The notes under the pieces were generated by a model that worked only from the letters and a program-made list of their open reading frames with translations, was not told the origin of the DNA and did not search any database. A stretch of DNA of 33,060 nt from Caulochytrium protostelioides (lineage: Eukaryota > Chytridiomycota > Caulochytriomycetes > Caulochytriales > Caulochytriaceae): contig ML014310.1 of the NCBI GenBank assembly GCA_003615045.1, positions 1-33,060 of the forward strand, in the 5' to 3' direction. Each line of letters begins with the position of its first letter. The stretch's first letter is position 1. The position numbers were made by a program, and so were the translations under genes. This document shows, one piece after another, positions 1 through 8,556 of the stretch.

Positions 1-220
1 CTGTGGTGCAATGCCACCAACGGCAAGTTGGTGAACCGCAATCTCCATGCCGCGTTGAACATCCGACGCTGCGTGGTCTTACCCGTCAGACTGATAGCGG
101 TGTGCCGCGTCCCGGGGCAAGCTCCAATGGCGTCCAAGGTCGGCAAGCTCATCCGACGATGAACCGAATGCGCAACTGCCGCCGTGCGGGACTCCTAAGG
201 CGGCACCAAGGAGAAGTGCG
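1..220 (+). mobile_element. Fanzor/TnpB-like element copy 1, 3' end
   Basis: Frame 1 is open from the window edge to a TGA at 160-162. It encodes the C-terminal RuvC-III block of a TnpB/Fanzor nuclease (LWCNATNGKLVNRNLHAALNI), matching copy 2 at 4966-5064. In this family the RuvC-III motif is R-D-x-N-A-A-x-N-I, whose Asp binds the catalytic metal. Here that Asp is Asn, and the stop that ends copy 2 is read through, so this copy is probably inactive. Bases 91-220 align with the non-coding tails of copies 2 and 4. The upstream part lies outside the window. The family call is inferred from motifs shared across the four copies; a different RuvC-fold transposon protein is the main alternative. Confidence 0.62.
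163..220 (+). other. 3' tail of copy 1 with hairpin (possible guide-RNA/right-end region)
   Basis: After the coding remnant, 177-183 (TGCCGCC) and 199-205 (GGCGGCA) form a perfect 7-bp inverted repeat around a 15-nt loop. It sits at the same place as the longer hairpin of copy 2 and is followed by the same GTGCG. Stem sequences differ between copies while pairing is kept. In TnpB and Fanzor elements the guide RNA runs through this region; assigning such an RNA here is inference. Confidence 0.4.
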
Positions 221-848
221 TTAGGTCTTCTCAAGGGAGGGCCTATGTTTCTTGGGTTTGTTCGGACGCCGCTGGCCGTTAGCGCTGTGCTCTCAGGACC
301 GTGACACTGTTGGGCACGAGCAGCGGTGTCCGAGATGGACAACTGTAGATCGAGGTCTGCCCCACGGCAGGCTCACGAACCAGCGTTGTCGGTCGCGGTG
401 AGCAGCTCAGCGCGGCGCGGCGCGTGGCCAATGTAGCGGCGGCACCCCGTGGCGTCGGACCTCCGCCGAAAAGGGGCACCGCTTATGGTGTGGGACAAAG
501 GCGAAGAGGCGCCCCGGCGCCTCCGGCGCCCCCGCGCAGACATCCCGTCGCCCCACGGCGTATGAAACTCCGCTGGAACGTCACGCTGTCGCCTTGACTG
601 CTGGGTGATCGCCGTGACCGCCTGTGGTGGGGGGCGAGACCCATTTATTAATAGGGGCTGCATTGAGAAAGCAGGTTCTCTCCTCGCTTCGTAGACTATT
701 TTGCTTCGCCGATCTCACCCACGGCGCTGGGCCCCGCTTCCGTTTCCGTTTTCGCTTCCGCTCCGATCATAATCCCCGACACGCACGGCTGGGCTCTGAT
801 CGCGGCGACACTCACGCTAACTCTATCCCTCTGGGAGGTGGGTTCCCA
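221..848. other. Intergenic, upstream of the Obg GTPase gene
   Basis: No recognisable gene. It is GC-rich with short GGCGCC-type repeats near 510-535 and an AT-rich spot (TTATTAATA, about 645-653) roughly 200 bp before the chosen Obg start, which may be the core promoter. The Obg frame remains open back to an ATG at 624, but that stretch reads as low-complexity FRFRFR-type sequence and is unlike the family. Confidence 0.4.
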
Positions 849-2864
849 ATGATTGCGTGTCCCTCGCTCCGACGAGCTGCCGCCTGGCGCCCGCTCCATC
901 CCATTTTGTGCTGCTCGTCACGATGCCTCGCAGTCTGCTCTCGCACACACGCTTCAGGCAGCCCCGATCCGCTCAGGGTCGTCCAATCGAAGGAGACGCT
1001 CCCCCCTGTCGTGCCGCCGACGCTGGCGGGGGTCCTCGCGACGAAAACCTCAAAATCTCATACGGTGCGGACGGAGTCACGGAACGAATACTTCCAAGAC
1101 TTCCGTCGGATCATCGTGAAGGGCGGACAGGGCGGGAGCGGCGTGATCAGCTACCTGCCGACGCAGCTGCGCGGGCTGGGCCCTGCCGCAGGCGGCAACG
1201 GCGGCCGCGGTGGCCGCATCGAGGTCATCGCTGATCCCGCGGTCGCCTCGCTGTCGCACCTGCCTAAACATCTGCTCGGCGAACGCGGCGAGGACGGCCG
1301 TAGTAAGGAGCAGCACGGCCGCGACGCGCCGCCAACCACGGTCCGCGTTCCTGTAGGGACTGTGATCCGCGCTATGTCGCCCAAGGCCTTCTGGCCGCAG
1401 CACGTGGCGGAGCCCGGTGTATTGAAGCTCGCCCGAGAGCAGGACGCGGCAGTCGAAGCGCAGTGGAACGATTGGAAAATTTTGTGGAGTCTGGTGCGCC
1501 GCGCGAAGCAGCTGAAAGGTCGGGCGCATATCGGTGAAACGCTCGACTTACCGCAGCTGGAAGTGCTGAACCGGTTTTTCAAGACGCGGCAAGGTTATTT
1601 GCCCAAGATGCGCCATCTGGAACACATCCTATCGCGACTGTCGTGGATGCCGCCGCGCTTCTTTGCCGAGCCGTCCGATGAAGTGCCAGAGAATACGGTG
1701 GTGGCGTCAGCGTCAGTGTTTCCGCGCAAGTCTCTTTCCGCGCTGGACAACGGACCGAGTGAGGCTGAATTGCGTCAGTATGAAGCCGATCAGCAGTATA
1801 CTCGACGTGGCACCCCGATCTACCGTGCGGGCTTGGGACCGGTCCTCCAGAGCTGGGAACTGATGGAGCCCGGCCAAAAGATAATTCTCTCACCAGGCGG
1901 CATTGCCGGCCGCGGTAACATGCACTTTGTATCCCACGAAATGTCGAGTCCTCAGGTCGCCTGCCACGGTGAACTGCCCCTGACAATGTATGTGACCTTC
2001 GAGCTCAAAAGCGTCGCAGATGTGGGGCTTGTTGGCCTGCCCAATGCTGGCAAAAGCACGGTCCTGTCGGCCGTCACACGCGCTCATCCCAAGATCGCGC
2101 CCTATCCGTTCACGACCCTGAACCCCTATATCGGTACAGTCCGTTTCCCGGACGGCAGTGGCTTCACCATTGCTGACATCCCCGGTCTCGTTGCTGGCGC
2201 TGCTGAGGACAAGGGCCTCGGTCACCGCTTCTTGCGCCACGTCGTCCGCAGTAATGTCCTCGTTTATATGATCGACTTGGCCCGCGGCGTGCCTGAGGGG
2301 GTCACTCTCGATCCAGACGCCGCGATGCGGCCTCCCGCCAACGTGCAGGCCCGCCAGCAGGCCCAAGTGTGGCGTGAGCAACACGATCACGTGGACCCGA
2401 GCGATCTGAGCATTACCGGCACACACAAGGCGCCGACTTCGGCGAGCATTTCACTTGACGGCACGACTTCCATGAACGCTCCGACTGGTGCCGCACTTGT
2501 TAAGGATGAGCAGCCGGCGGCTGATTCCTTTGCATCGTCGCCCTCCTGGACGCTGTCGTCGTCACGATCGCTTGCTGCAGCCGGATGGAACGCTGACGCG
2601 GTGGCGCAGCTCCGCATTTTGCAGGACGAGCTCGAGCTCTACCAGCAAGGCTTCACGCGCAAACCGTCGATCGTGATTGCTAACAAGTGCGACGCTTTCT
2701 CGGACCCCGTGGTCGGGGCGGCTGTGCTTCAGCGACTCGTGGACTCGACCTCGCTGCCAGTCATTCCCATCAGCGCCAAGGAAGGCCAGAACGTCACCAC
2801 GATGGTGGCGATGCTGCGGCAGTTCGTCGAGGACGCCGCCATCGCTCGTGAGCGTTCGGCCTAG
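849..2864 (+). CDS. MTG2: Mitochondrial Obg-family GTPase (Mtg2-like)
   Basis: Predicted 671-aa GTPase of the Obg family; mitochondrial members act in large-ribosomal-subunit assembly. The start at 849 is chosen because it begins an Arg/Ser/Cys-rich, acid-poor leader (MIACPSLRRAAAWRPL) typical of a mitochondrial presequence; an in-frame ATG at 624 is possible. The Gly-rich Obg fold starts near residue 85 (VKGGQGGSG, then GGNGGRGG). G motifs are complete: G1 GLPNAGKST (396-404), switch YPFTTL, G3 DIPGL (443), G4 NKCD (612) and G5 SAKEG (642). Two insertions enlarge it over yeast Mtg2 (about 518 aa): about 150 residues inside the Obg domain (roughly 175-325) and about 110 Ser/Thr/Ala-rich residues between G3 and G4 (roughly 480-590). 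No intron is needed. Family assignment is secure; the exact start is not. Confidence 0.93.
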   Translation: MIACPSLRRAAAWRPLHPILCCSSRCLAVCSRTHASGSPDPLRVVQSKETLPPVVPPTLAGVLATKTSKSHTVRTESRNEYFQDFRRIIVKGGQGGSGVISYLPTQLRGLGPAAGGNGGRGGRIEVIADPAVASLSHLPKHLLGERGEDGRSKEQHGRDAPPTTVRVPVGTVIRAMSPKAFWPQHVAEPGVLKLAREQDAAVEAQWNDWKILWSLVRRAKQLKGRAHIGETLDLPQLEVLNRFFKTRQGYLPKMRHLEHILSRLSWMPPRFFAEPSDEVPENTVVASASVFPRKSLSALDNGPSEAELRQYEADQQYTRRGTPIYRAGLGPVLQSWELMEPGQKIILSPGGIAGRGNMHFVSHEMSSPQVACHGELPLTMYVTFELKSVADVGLVGLPNAGKSTVLSAVTRAHPKIAPYPFTTLNPYIGTVRFPDGSGFTIADIPGLVAGAAEDKGLGHRFLRHVVRSNVLVYMIDLARGVPEGVTLDPDAAMRPPANVQARQQAQVWREQHDHVDPSDLSITGTHKAPTSASISLDGTTSMNAPTGAALVKDEQPAADSFASSPSWTLSSSRSLAAAGWNADAVAQLRILQDELELYQQGFTRKPSIVIANKCDAFSDPVVGAAVLQRLVDSTSLPVIPISAKEGQNVTTMVAMLRQFVEDAAIARERSA

Positions 2865-4107
2865 CACCCACTCCCGTCGGAGAGAGGCAAAATGCATACT
2901 CGATGCGTTTCGAATAATGAATTTCATCACGAATTCTCACAACCACGACATCGACGGCTCGCTTGAGCTGCTGCAGGTCTCGGTGGCCGAGTGCAGCCCG
3001 TCTCGGTCGATCAACACGGTGGATCGCCTTGCGAAGAATATCGTTTACGTCGAGGATAACGCCCCCGATGCGTCGGCGTGAACGATTACGCAGATCTCCT
3101 TCCACGTCTCCTCCTGTGTGTGACCCGGAAATCCGGATTCTGGCAGAATACTTTTGCGACGAATCGCTGAATACGGCATCGCGCCAAAGTAGCATCCGCC
3201 AGGGTCATGCTGCCGCGATACCGTATCCGCTTCGGGTATAGGTGAAGCGACGCCGTGTTGTCTAGGCCTTCGAATGCCTACATAACAGTCTATCGTGCCC
3301 CAAGGCAGGGGCTTCGTCTATCATTCATTACTTAATCTCTATGGCACTCGTCTAGCGCGCGCTCTTGCCGGCAACATCGCCCTTCACTGGTCCCGCATCC
3401 TGGGCGAAGGTTAGCTTTTGGCGCTTTTTGGCTTTATATTGTCTGTCCATTCACCATCGTCTGCCTTATCTTTCCACAGGGTTACGAATCATGCCGAATG
3501 CACGGTTAACTCCTGGTGCTGTGAATACAGGTCGATGGCGATGCGGACTGCAACGGCCTGGGCGTCCGACCAAGGGCCGTGATTGGTTTCTCTCCGTTCG
3601 GCAGTAACCCCCAGCATTCATGTTTGTGTCGGCGGTGGTAAACGGCGAGCAATTCGGCGTCAGGCCAATTTCTCGAGTTGACCAGGTCACCGTAGCTATT
3701 TTGGCACCAATCGATCCTCAGTAGGCCACACTCGACATGCAGAATTATGTACAAAAAGGGTCGTGGTGCAGCAACCCTCACTTCATGGTGTCGGACCGAT
3801 TCAGACAACAGCAGGTCTTATCTTATAGGCACCGCACGGCCACCGCTTTTGTTTCCGCAAGAGCCTCTCTCCCGTCATTCCCACCAGCAACGACCCGCTT
3901 CGGCGTATTTTCTTTTATCTTAACCAAGCTTCTGATTGCTTTTAGGAGCTGACAATGCGAAAAGTTCTTTTTAGATCTTGTTTAGTTTGATTTTCTTTTA
4001 TCACTTATAGAAATGTTACCGCGAGCGAAGCATTTGTTGCGCCTGCATTGAAAAAGATGAAAACACCTATTGTGCTGTAGCTTCTGATCACAAATAGCGT
4101 TGACCGC
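2865..4107. other. Intergenic, 3' of Obg, partly AT-rich
   Basis: Only short unrecognised reading frames occur here. One at 2917-3081 continues in an open frame after the Obg stop and shows no known domain. From about 3890 to 4107 the sequence becomes AT-rich, unlike the gene-bearing DNA, and stops resembling copy 3 just before the Fanzor-like homology begins. I see no RNA gene. Confidence 0.35.
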
Positions 4108-5064
4108 ATTACTCCATCATTGGGAACGACCCGGGCCGCACAAACATCTTTTTCATGGCCATGGTGGGGCCCAACGGCCTGGTCGTCAGCTGGAAGCTGA
4201 GTCGGAAGCAGTACTATGTGGAAGCCGGCATGAAAGTCGCTTAAAAGTAGTCAGAGACGTTGCAGCGCCCTTTTCAAGAGCCGCTACTGCGGCTATCCGA
4301 GGTGAGCTCCAAGGGCACAGCGCTCGATGCGCACCACCGCTTCCCGGAGATGTGGCCCGCCACGTATGAGCTGTGGACCGAGTTCCTGAAGCCGCGCTGG
4401 GCGCGCCAGCGCCTAGGACTCTACGGTGGCAAGCAGCGCGTGTTTGCGAAGTTCATGAACTGCATCGCCAAGGGGGCGGCCTGGGAGATGGCGCCCGTCG
4501 TCGCTGAAGTAGTCGCTTATGGCACCGCCAAGTTTTCCCCCGGAAGACCAGGGCGAGATCTGCGTCCCAACCGCTCGCGCGTACCAGGCGTGCGCCCAGC
4601 GTTTCCGCACGGTCCTGGTCGACGAGTTCCGGACGATAAAGGTGCATACCGAGGCGGATCGGATCTTGATCAAGGTGAAATCCCGGGACCCGACGCAGGT
4701 GCCGATCGCTCGCGCGTCCATGGCGAGCGTTCCCGAAACTGCGCCTGCGGCCGTGAATCCGGCCCGCATGCGTGGGGCGAGCGCTCGCTCAACGGCGCCG
4801 GCGCGGGTCAACCCGCCCCGCAATGCTCGCGCGGGCGCTCCCCCGGCCGAACCTACGCTGGTCACCCTGGTCCGCTGGACCCGGGTGTACACCCAGACGA
4901 ATGTGGTCCTGAAACCCGGTCAACGCCGGCGCTAGGGAATCGTGGTTCGTGGCTTGCTGTGGTATAAAGCTACCAACGGCAATGAAGCCACCCACGGCAA
5001 GCTGATGAACCGCGACCTCAATGCTGCGTTGAACATCCGACGCTGTCTGGCCTTACCGGATTGA
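4108..5064 (+). pseudogene. Broken Fanzor-like nuclease gene (copy 2)
   Basis: The coding remnant is interrupted at least three times. A TAA at about 4242-4244 replaces a CAA codon that copy 3 keeps. One extra base near 4541-4551 (CCCGGAAGACC against CCCGGAGACA in copy 3) shifts the frame just after AYGTAKF. A TAG at 4933-4935 replaces the CAG of copy 4. The terminal stop is TGA 5062-5064. The stretch between DEFRT and RuvC-III is a long Ala/Pro/Arg-rich insertion where related proteins have a compact zinc finger; the expected first Cys after the DEFRT block is His here. RuvC-I Asp, the DEFRT Glu and RuvC-III Asp are all still encoded, though in different frames. Confidence 0.65.
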
Positions 5065-5227
5065 CCGATAGCGCTGTGCCGCAATCGGGAGCAAACCAGG
5101 TTGCGGTCCGTGGTCAAGAAACTCATCCGACACTGAACCAAAACGCTCACTGCCTCGGTGGGGAACCCCAGGGGTCCCCCCACCGAGGGCAAGGTGTGCG
5201 CCTTCAGTAGAGTCAGTATACGAACGA
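5065..5227 (+). other. 3' tail of copy 2: perfect 11-bp hairpin and conserved right end
   Basis: The tail aligns base by base with copies 1 and 4. It contains CCTCGGTGGGG (5153-5163) and its exact reverse complement CCCCACCGAGG (5178-5188), with a CCCC/GGGG inner dyad in the 14-nt loop. It then has GTGTGCG and, at 5212-5227, GTCAGTATACGAACGA, which is shared with copy 4 (one mismatch). This is where TnpB/Fanzor elements carry their guide-RNA scaffold and right end. A transcript is inferred, not shown. Confidence 0.5.
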
Positions 5228-5298
5228 TAAAGACGTCGCCAAGCAGTCAGGATCCGCGTTCCGTTTACTTTTTCTCTAATTTGCGGTGATATCATACG

Positions 5299-7005
5299 TT
5301 AGTCTGTCAGAATGACCGCGCGCTCCGTGGCGTTTGAGTCAGGTTCGGCCTCGCGGGACAGCTCGCCGGCAGCCACCGCGTCTGTGACCATGGTCTCAAT
5401 TTCATCGAGACGGAATCCGACAGCGGCCTTGTTCGGTACATAATGATTCAACGCGCTCGCCAGCGCCGCAATCTGTGCGTCCGTTACACATTGCTGCAGC
5501 CACAAGACATAGTCGTGGATGTATAATCGGTTGAGCACATAGGTCCGTTCGTCATTGTCGAACAGGCGCTGGACCGCCAGCAGATCGCGCAGCAGCTGGC
5601 GGCGTCCCAGCTTAAAGTGGAGCACAACATCGCGCAGTACAGCTTCGACAAGCCGCCAGTGACGATACAGCGGGAAGGTGACAGCGCGGCGGAAGCAGGC
5701 GCGAAGCGTGTCGTCGAGCGTGTCAAACACAACAAAGCTCGACAGCGTGGCCGAAAGTTTCGCGACTGTCCACGTCGACTCGACCGTCGCTTCTTCCTCT
5801 GTCACGCGCTGGTCGTAGCTCATCGCAAAGACCATGTCCACCAGACCGAGCAGCAGGCGCCGCGTCCACGTGGTGTCGGGATGCAGTATCTCCTTGCAAG
5901 GCAACTTGCGGAGCAGCGCTTGCTCGGCTTCGGTGAGAGTGATGGCCTGTACAGGCTCGCTCTGCCGTTGCTGCAGCGCTTGCTGACGCTTGAGCGCTTC
6001 GCGGACCGACGGTTTATACGCAATCAGCCGCTGGATCTCCTCATCTTCATGGAAGTCTTGCGCATAGTAGTCGCTGGAAAACGAGAGGTTTTCAAAATCA
6101 AGCCGCGCCTGGTCGCGTGCAGCGACGTCGGTCGTGCCCATATCAAGATGAGGCGTGAGCACCTCGACGGCGAGCAGCTCGATCTGGGAGCCGAATCCGG
6201 CATGTGTGTCCATGAAGCCATAGCCGTGACCTTGGGCCGATAGCGTCATGCCAGCCGCGCCTCCACCATGAGCATCGGCCGGGTCGAACGGCGCCGGCAT
6301 CGACTGCAACGCGTTCCAGTCGATCTCCAGCTCCGGCTCCTCTGCCGCCTCCCCCTCAGCATCCGTCTCCGCCTTGGATTCCGCTTCCGCCATCTGTGAA
6401 TCGTCGCGCCTTGACGCGAGACCTTGACCCTCACCGGATAGCGATGAAGCGGCGTTTCCAACCGGAAAGTCTGCTATCACTTCAATAAGCGGGCGGTCGG
6501 CGGGCCGGGACGCTGCTGCGTCGCGCATCGCAACGTCCAAGGCGTCCTCGTCCCCATCGAGCAACGCGCGGGACGTTGGCGGAATGCAGGCGGCCAGTTG
6601 CTGAGCCAGCGATGTGGGCGGATCCGATGGATGCAATGCCGGACCCGATGAGTGCGATGCTGGCGTCCGCAACGACGTGCCGAGCGACCCCGGCGGCGCG
6701 ACAGGCGCCTTCGGGCCAAAAAGGAGGGTGTTCGTAAGATCGAGGTCCGGAAAGTGCTGGCCTGGCGTGGCTTTCGGTAGACAGACCGTCAGGATGCCCG
6801 AACTGATATCATACTCGCCCTTCTCGCGACCGTCCTCGACTAGCGGCGCGGGCAGCGAAAGGCTCAGGAAGTAGGGCTGAATATGGATGCGGAGATGGGC
6901 GCCTTCCACATGGATCGCAATTTCGCTCGCCTTGACGTATGGGCAGCGCGCGCGGAGCGTTACCGTTTCGGCATCCTGGTCGAGCGTGAAAGACGGCGTG
7001 ATCAT
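5299..7005 (-). CDS. SHQ1: H/ACA snoRNP assembly chaperone SHQ1
   Basis: Predicted 568-aa homologue of SHQ1, which binds dyskerin/Cbf5 as an RNA mimic and holds it during assembly of H/ACA snoRNPs and telomerase RNP. The N-terminal CS/p23-like domain begins at the start codon (MITPSFTLDQDAE...) and includes the family segments PYFLSLSLPAPLVEDG and PKATPGQHF. The C-terminal SHQ1-specific helical domain (about 360-545) shows ILHPDTTW, SYDQR, TVESTWTVAKLSATLS, FPLYRHW and LNRLYIHDYVLWLQQ. The acidic, Ala/Ser/Pro-rich linker between them is poorly conserved in general. Start 7005 is chosen because MITP is the usual N-terminus; the frame is open further up to 7173 but unlike the family. Length matches human SHQ1 (577 aa). 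No intron is required. Confidence 0.93.
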   Translation of the reverse strand: MITPSFTLDQDAETVTLRARCPYVKASEIAIHVEGAHLRIHIQPYFLSLSLPAPLVEDGREKGEYDISSGILTVCLPKATPGQHFPDLDLTNTLLFGPKAPVAPPGSLGTSLRTPASHSSGPALHPSDPPTSLAQQLAACIPPTSRALLDGDEDALDVAMRDAAASRPADRPLIEVIADFPVGNAASSLSGEGQGLASRRDDSQMAEAESKAETDAEGEAAEEPELEIDWNALQSMPAPFDPADAHGGGAAGMTLSAQGHGYGFMDTHAGFGSQIELLAVEVLTPHLDMGTTDVAARDQARLDFENLSFSSDYYAQDFHEDEEIQRLIAYKPSVREALKRQQALQQRQSEPVQAITLTEAEQALLRKLPCKEILHPDTTWTRRLLLGLVDMVFAMSYDQRVTEEEATVESTWTVAKLSATLSSFVVFDTLDDTLRACFRRAVTFPLYRHWRLVEAVLRDVVLHFKLGRRQLLRDLLAVQRLFDNDERTYVLNRLYIHDYVLWLQQCVTDAQIAALASALNHYVPNKAAVGFRLDEIETMVTDAVAAGELSREAEPDSNATERAVILTD

Positions 7006-7884
7006 GGTTGGATCGCCGCGGTAAGCGTCGGAGTTTGGGGTTCGGAATTTGAAGATAAGATGGTTCAACCCGCAGCCAGAAGGAGGGGGGGACCGAAGTA
7101 CGGGAAGCGCCTGGTGAGGCAGGGGATACTCGTCAGCCGGGAAACGTGTCGAGGGAGTGTCGTTTTTGTGCAACGCAGTTGAAGTGAAGCCAGTCCGAAC
7201 AAGCGGAGTGAGCCGTCACGGAGCAGCGCCCACGCTTTCGGTGTGGCGATGGTCGGCTGTGGTCGGGGCCATCAGAGATGCTCGGGGCCAGGCTCCTTCC
7301 TACGATTTTCGTCCGACGACAAACGAACATTCGAGCTCTTCCATGCCGTCGCATCGCGAAGTCCGTTGGCTTTCGAATGATGCTGATCGTGGTCTCTGGA
7401 TCCCTTCGAGCGACGCTTCGCAGACACGGGTTGCTGACAAGCGGAGAACATCGATGATGCAGACAAAGGTGGCGTGCGAAAGGAAAGGCTAAGCCCCCTC
7501 GTAAACTCTCTCTCTCACCACCTTTCCATCTCTCACTGGCACAGTGGCCACCGAGATCACGCATCTCGCGACGCACGTGTCACCCAGTCATCGCAAGCTT
7601 GGGCCCGTCAGGGCGGCGACCCTCGTCGGCCATAGAGGCACCCTCGATCCCCGTATGCGTCCACGTTCGAAATACACGAAACCGCGGGATCCAGGCCGTG
7701 CGACACGGTGCAAGACAGCATGTAATGTAATGCAGGAGACGAGAAGCGGGAGAGCGTTGTTGGCCCGCGCCGCCCGACGCCGCTGCCACCCTTGCCCCGC
7801 GAACGCGCTGCTCTCTCGCGAAGTGTCTTCGCATCACGCATCGGACGCCTGCCACGCTCCTCGCGCGCCGGCGGATTCCACGCG
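7006..7884. other. Divergent intergenic region between SHQ1 and the membrane protein
   Basis: This 879-bp stretch separates two genes reading away from each other, so it should hold both promoters. Short reading frames on both strands look like chance in GC-rich DNA. I see no clear TATA box, RNA gene or repeat. Confidence 0.4.
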
Positions 7885-8556
7885 ATGTCCGGATATCAGT
7901 CCTCGGCGCGGTCGGCAGCCCGGTCGAGCACGGCGCCGACACCGACTGTCCACGACGCTCGTGGCCACACCAGCATTGTTTTCGACACCGCGGGCGCTAG
8001 CCCCGTCCTGCCATCTGCTGCGCTGCCGCCGTCGGGAAAATCGGCGTCGCCGTCCCGCGAAGGACTGGCCGAAGGATCGGCCGGGGCGTCCGTAGCGCCG
8101 CGAGACCCGCCATCAGCGGCAGCGCCTGGCGCATACGGCCAGTATCCGCCGTCCGGGCGGCCACCGCTCGCGCCGGATCCGGACGACGCCGACGATTTCT
8201 TCCTGACCTCAAAGTATGCGACCGCGCTGTCAGTCCCGGCCGGCGTCGCCGCGGCGCTGGCCTACGTGCCGCTCGGCATCATCGGCGCCGTGCTGCTACT
8301 CCAGATCGAGCGCCACAACGCGTATGTCCGCTTTCACGCCTACCAGAGTTTCTATGCCAACGGCATTTCCGTGGCCGCGTGGGTCGTGCTCGCCCTGGTG
8401 TTTGGCTGGGGTTCGCTCGCGTGGCTGCTTGCCGTGGCGGCCGCTGTTTTTAATCTCTGGCTCGCCTATCAGGCTTACAGCAACGGCGATGCGTTAGAGC
8501 GCTATATTGTCCCGTACGCGGGACCCTATGCGGCCAATCATGTCCAAGGCCGGTAA
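7885..8556 (+). CDS. DUF4870/Tic20-like small integral membrane protein
   Basis: Predicted 223-aa protein. Residues 1 to about 105 are Ser/Ala/Pro-rich and probably disordered. Then comes a hydrophobic core: LSVPAGVAAALAYVPLGIIG (from about residue 115), the family signature YVRFHAYQSFY (RFHAYQS from 149), and two further hydrophobic stretches containing AWVVLALVFGWGSLAWLLAV and VFNLWLAYQAYS. This arrangement, a first helix pair then V-R-F-H-A-x-Q-S, is characteristic of the UPF0132/DUF4870 (Tic20-like) membrane family found in fungi and bacteria; the molecular role is not established. The start at 7885 is the ATG nearest the ordered Ser-rich leader; an in-frame ATG at 7792 exists. It is divergent from SHQ1 and has no obvious functional partner nearby. 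Confidence 0.78.
   Translation: MSGYQSSARSAARSSTAPTPTVHDARGHTSIVFDTAGASPVLPSAALPPSGKSASPSREGLAEGSAGASVAPRDPPSAAAPGAYGQYPPSGRPPLAPDPDDADDFFLTSKYATALSVPAGVAAALAYVPLGIIGAVLLLQIERHNAYVRFHAYQSFYANGISVAAWVVLALVFGWGSLAWLLAVAAAVFNLWLAYQAYSNGDALERYIVPYAGPYAANHVQGR

Larger units (their letters stand above)
4108..5227 (+). mobile_element. Fanzor/TnpB-like element copy 2, 5'-truncated
   Basis: This is the most informative copy. It has, in order: GNDPGRTNIF (about 4129-4158), the RuvC-I block whose Asp is catalytic in TnpB/Fanzor; a helical middle with SRKQYYVEAG and LYGGKQRVFAKF; AYGTAKF (about 4516-4536), like the YGxxxF block of Fanzors; DEFRTIKVH (about 4621-4647), matching the E-x-R-T-S segment that supplies the relocated RuvC Glu; and NRDLNAALNI (about 5005-5034), RuvC-III. 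The C-terminus is followed by a tail with a strong hairpin. Homology to copy 3 starts near 4108, so the N-terminal half is missing. The remnant ends 72 bp from the stop of SHQ1, on the opposite strand. Confidence 0.68.

Noticed and set aside
2677-3081. Frame continuing past the Obg stop (134 aa)
   Set aside because: Its first part is an alternative frame of Obg; the part after 2865 has no known domain. It may be a decayed exon, but I cannot support it.
3365-3808. Overlapping frames of 74-100 aa on both strands
   Set aside because: No recognisable family, no splice continuity with a neighbour, and no match to the Fanzor-like copies.
5153-5188. Copy 2 hairpin as a bacterial-type terminator
   Set aside because: No T-run follows it, the surrounding genes are eukaryotic, and the same position is structured in other copies of the element.
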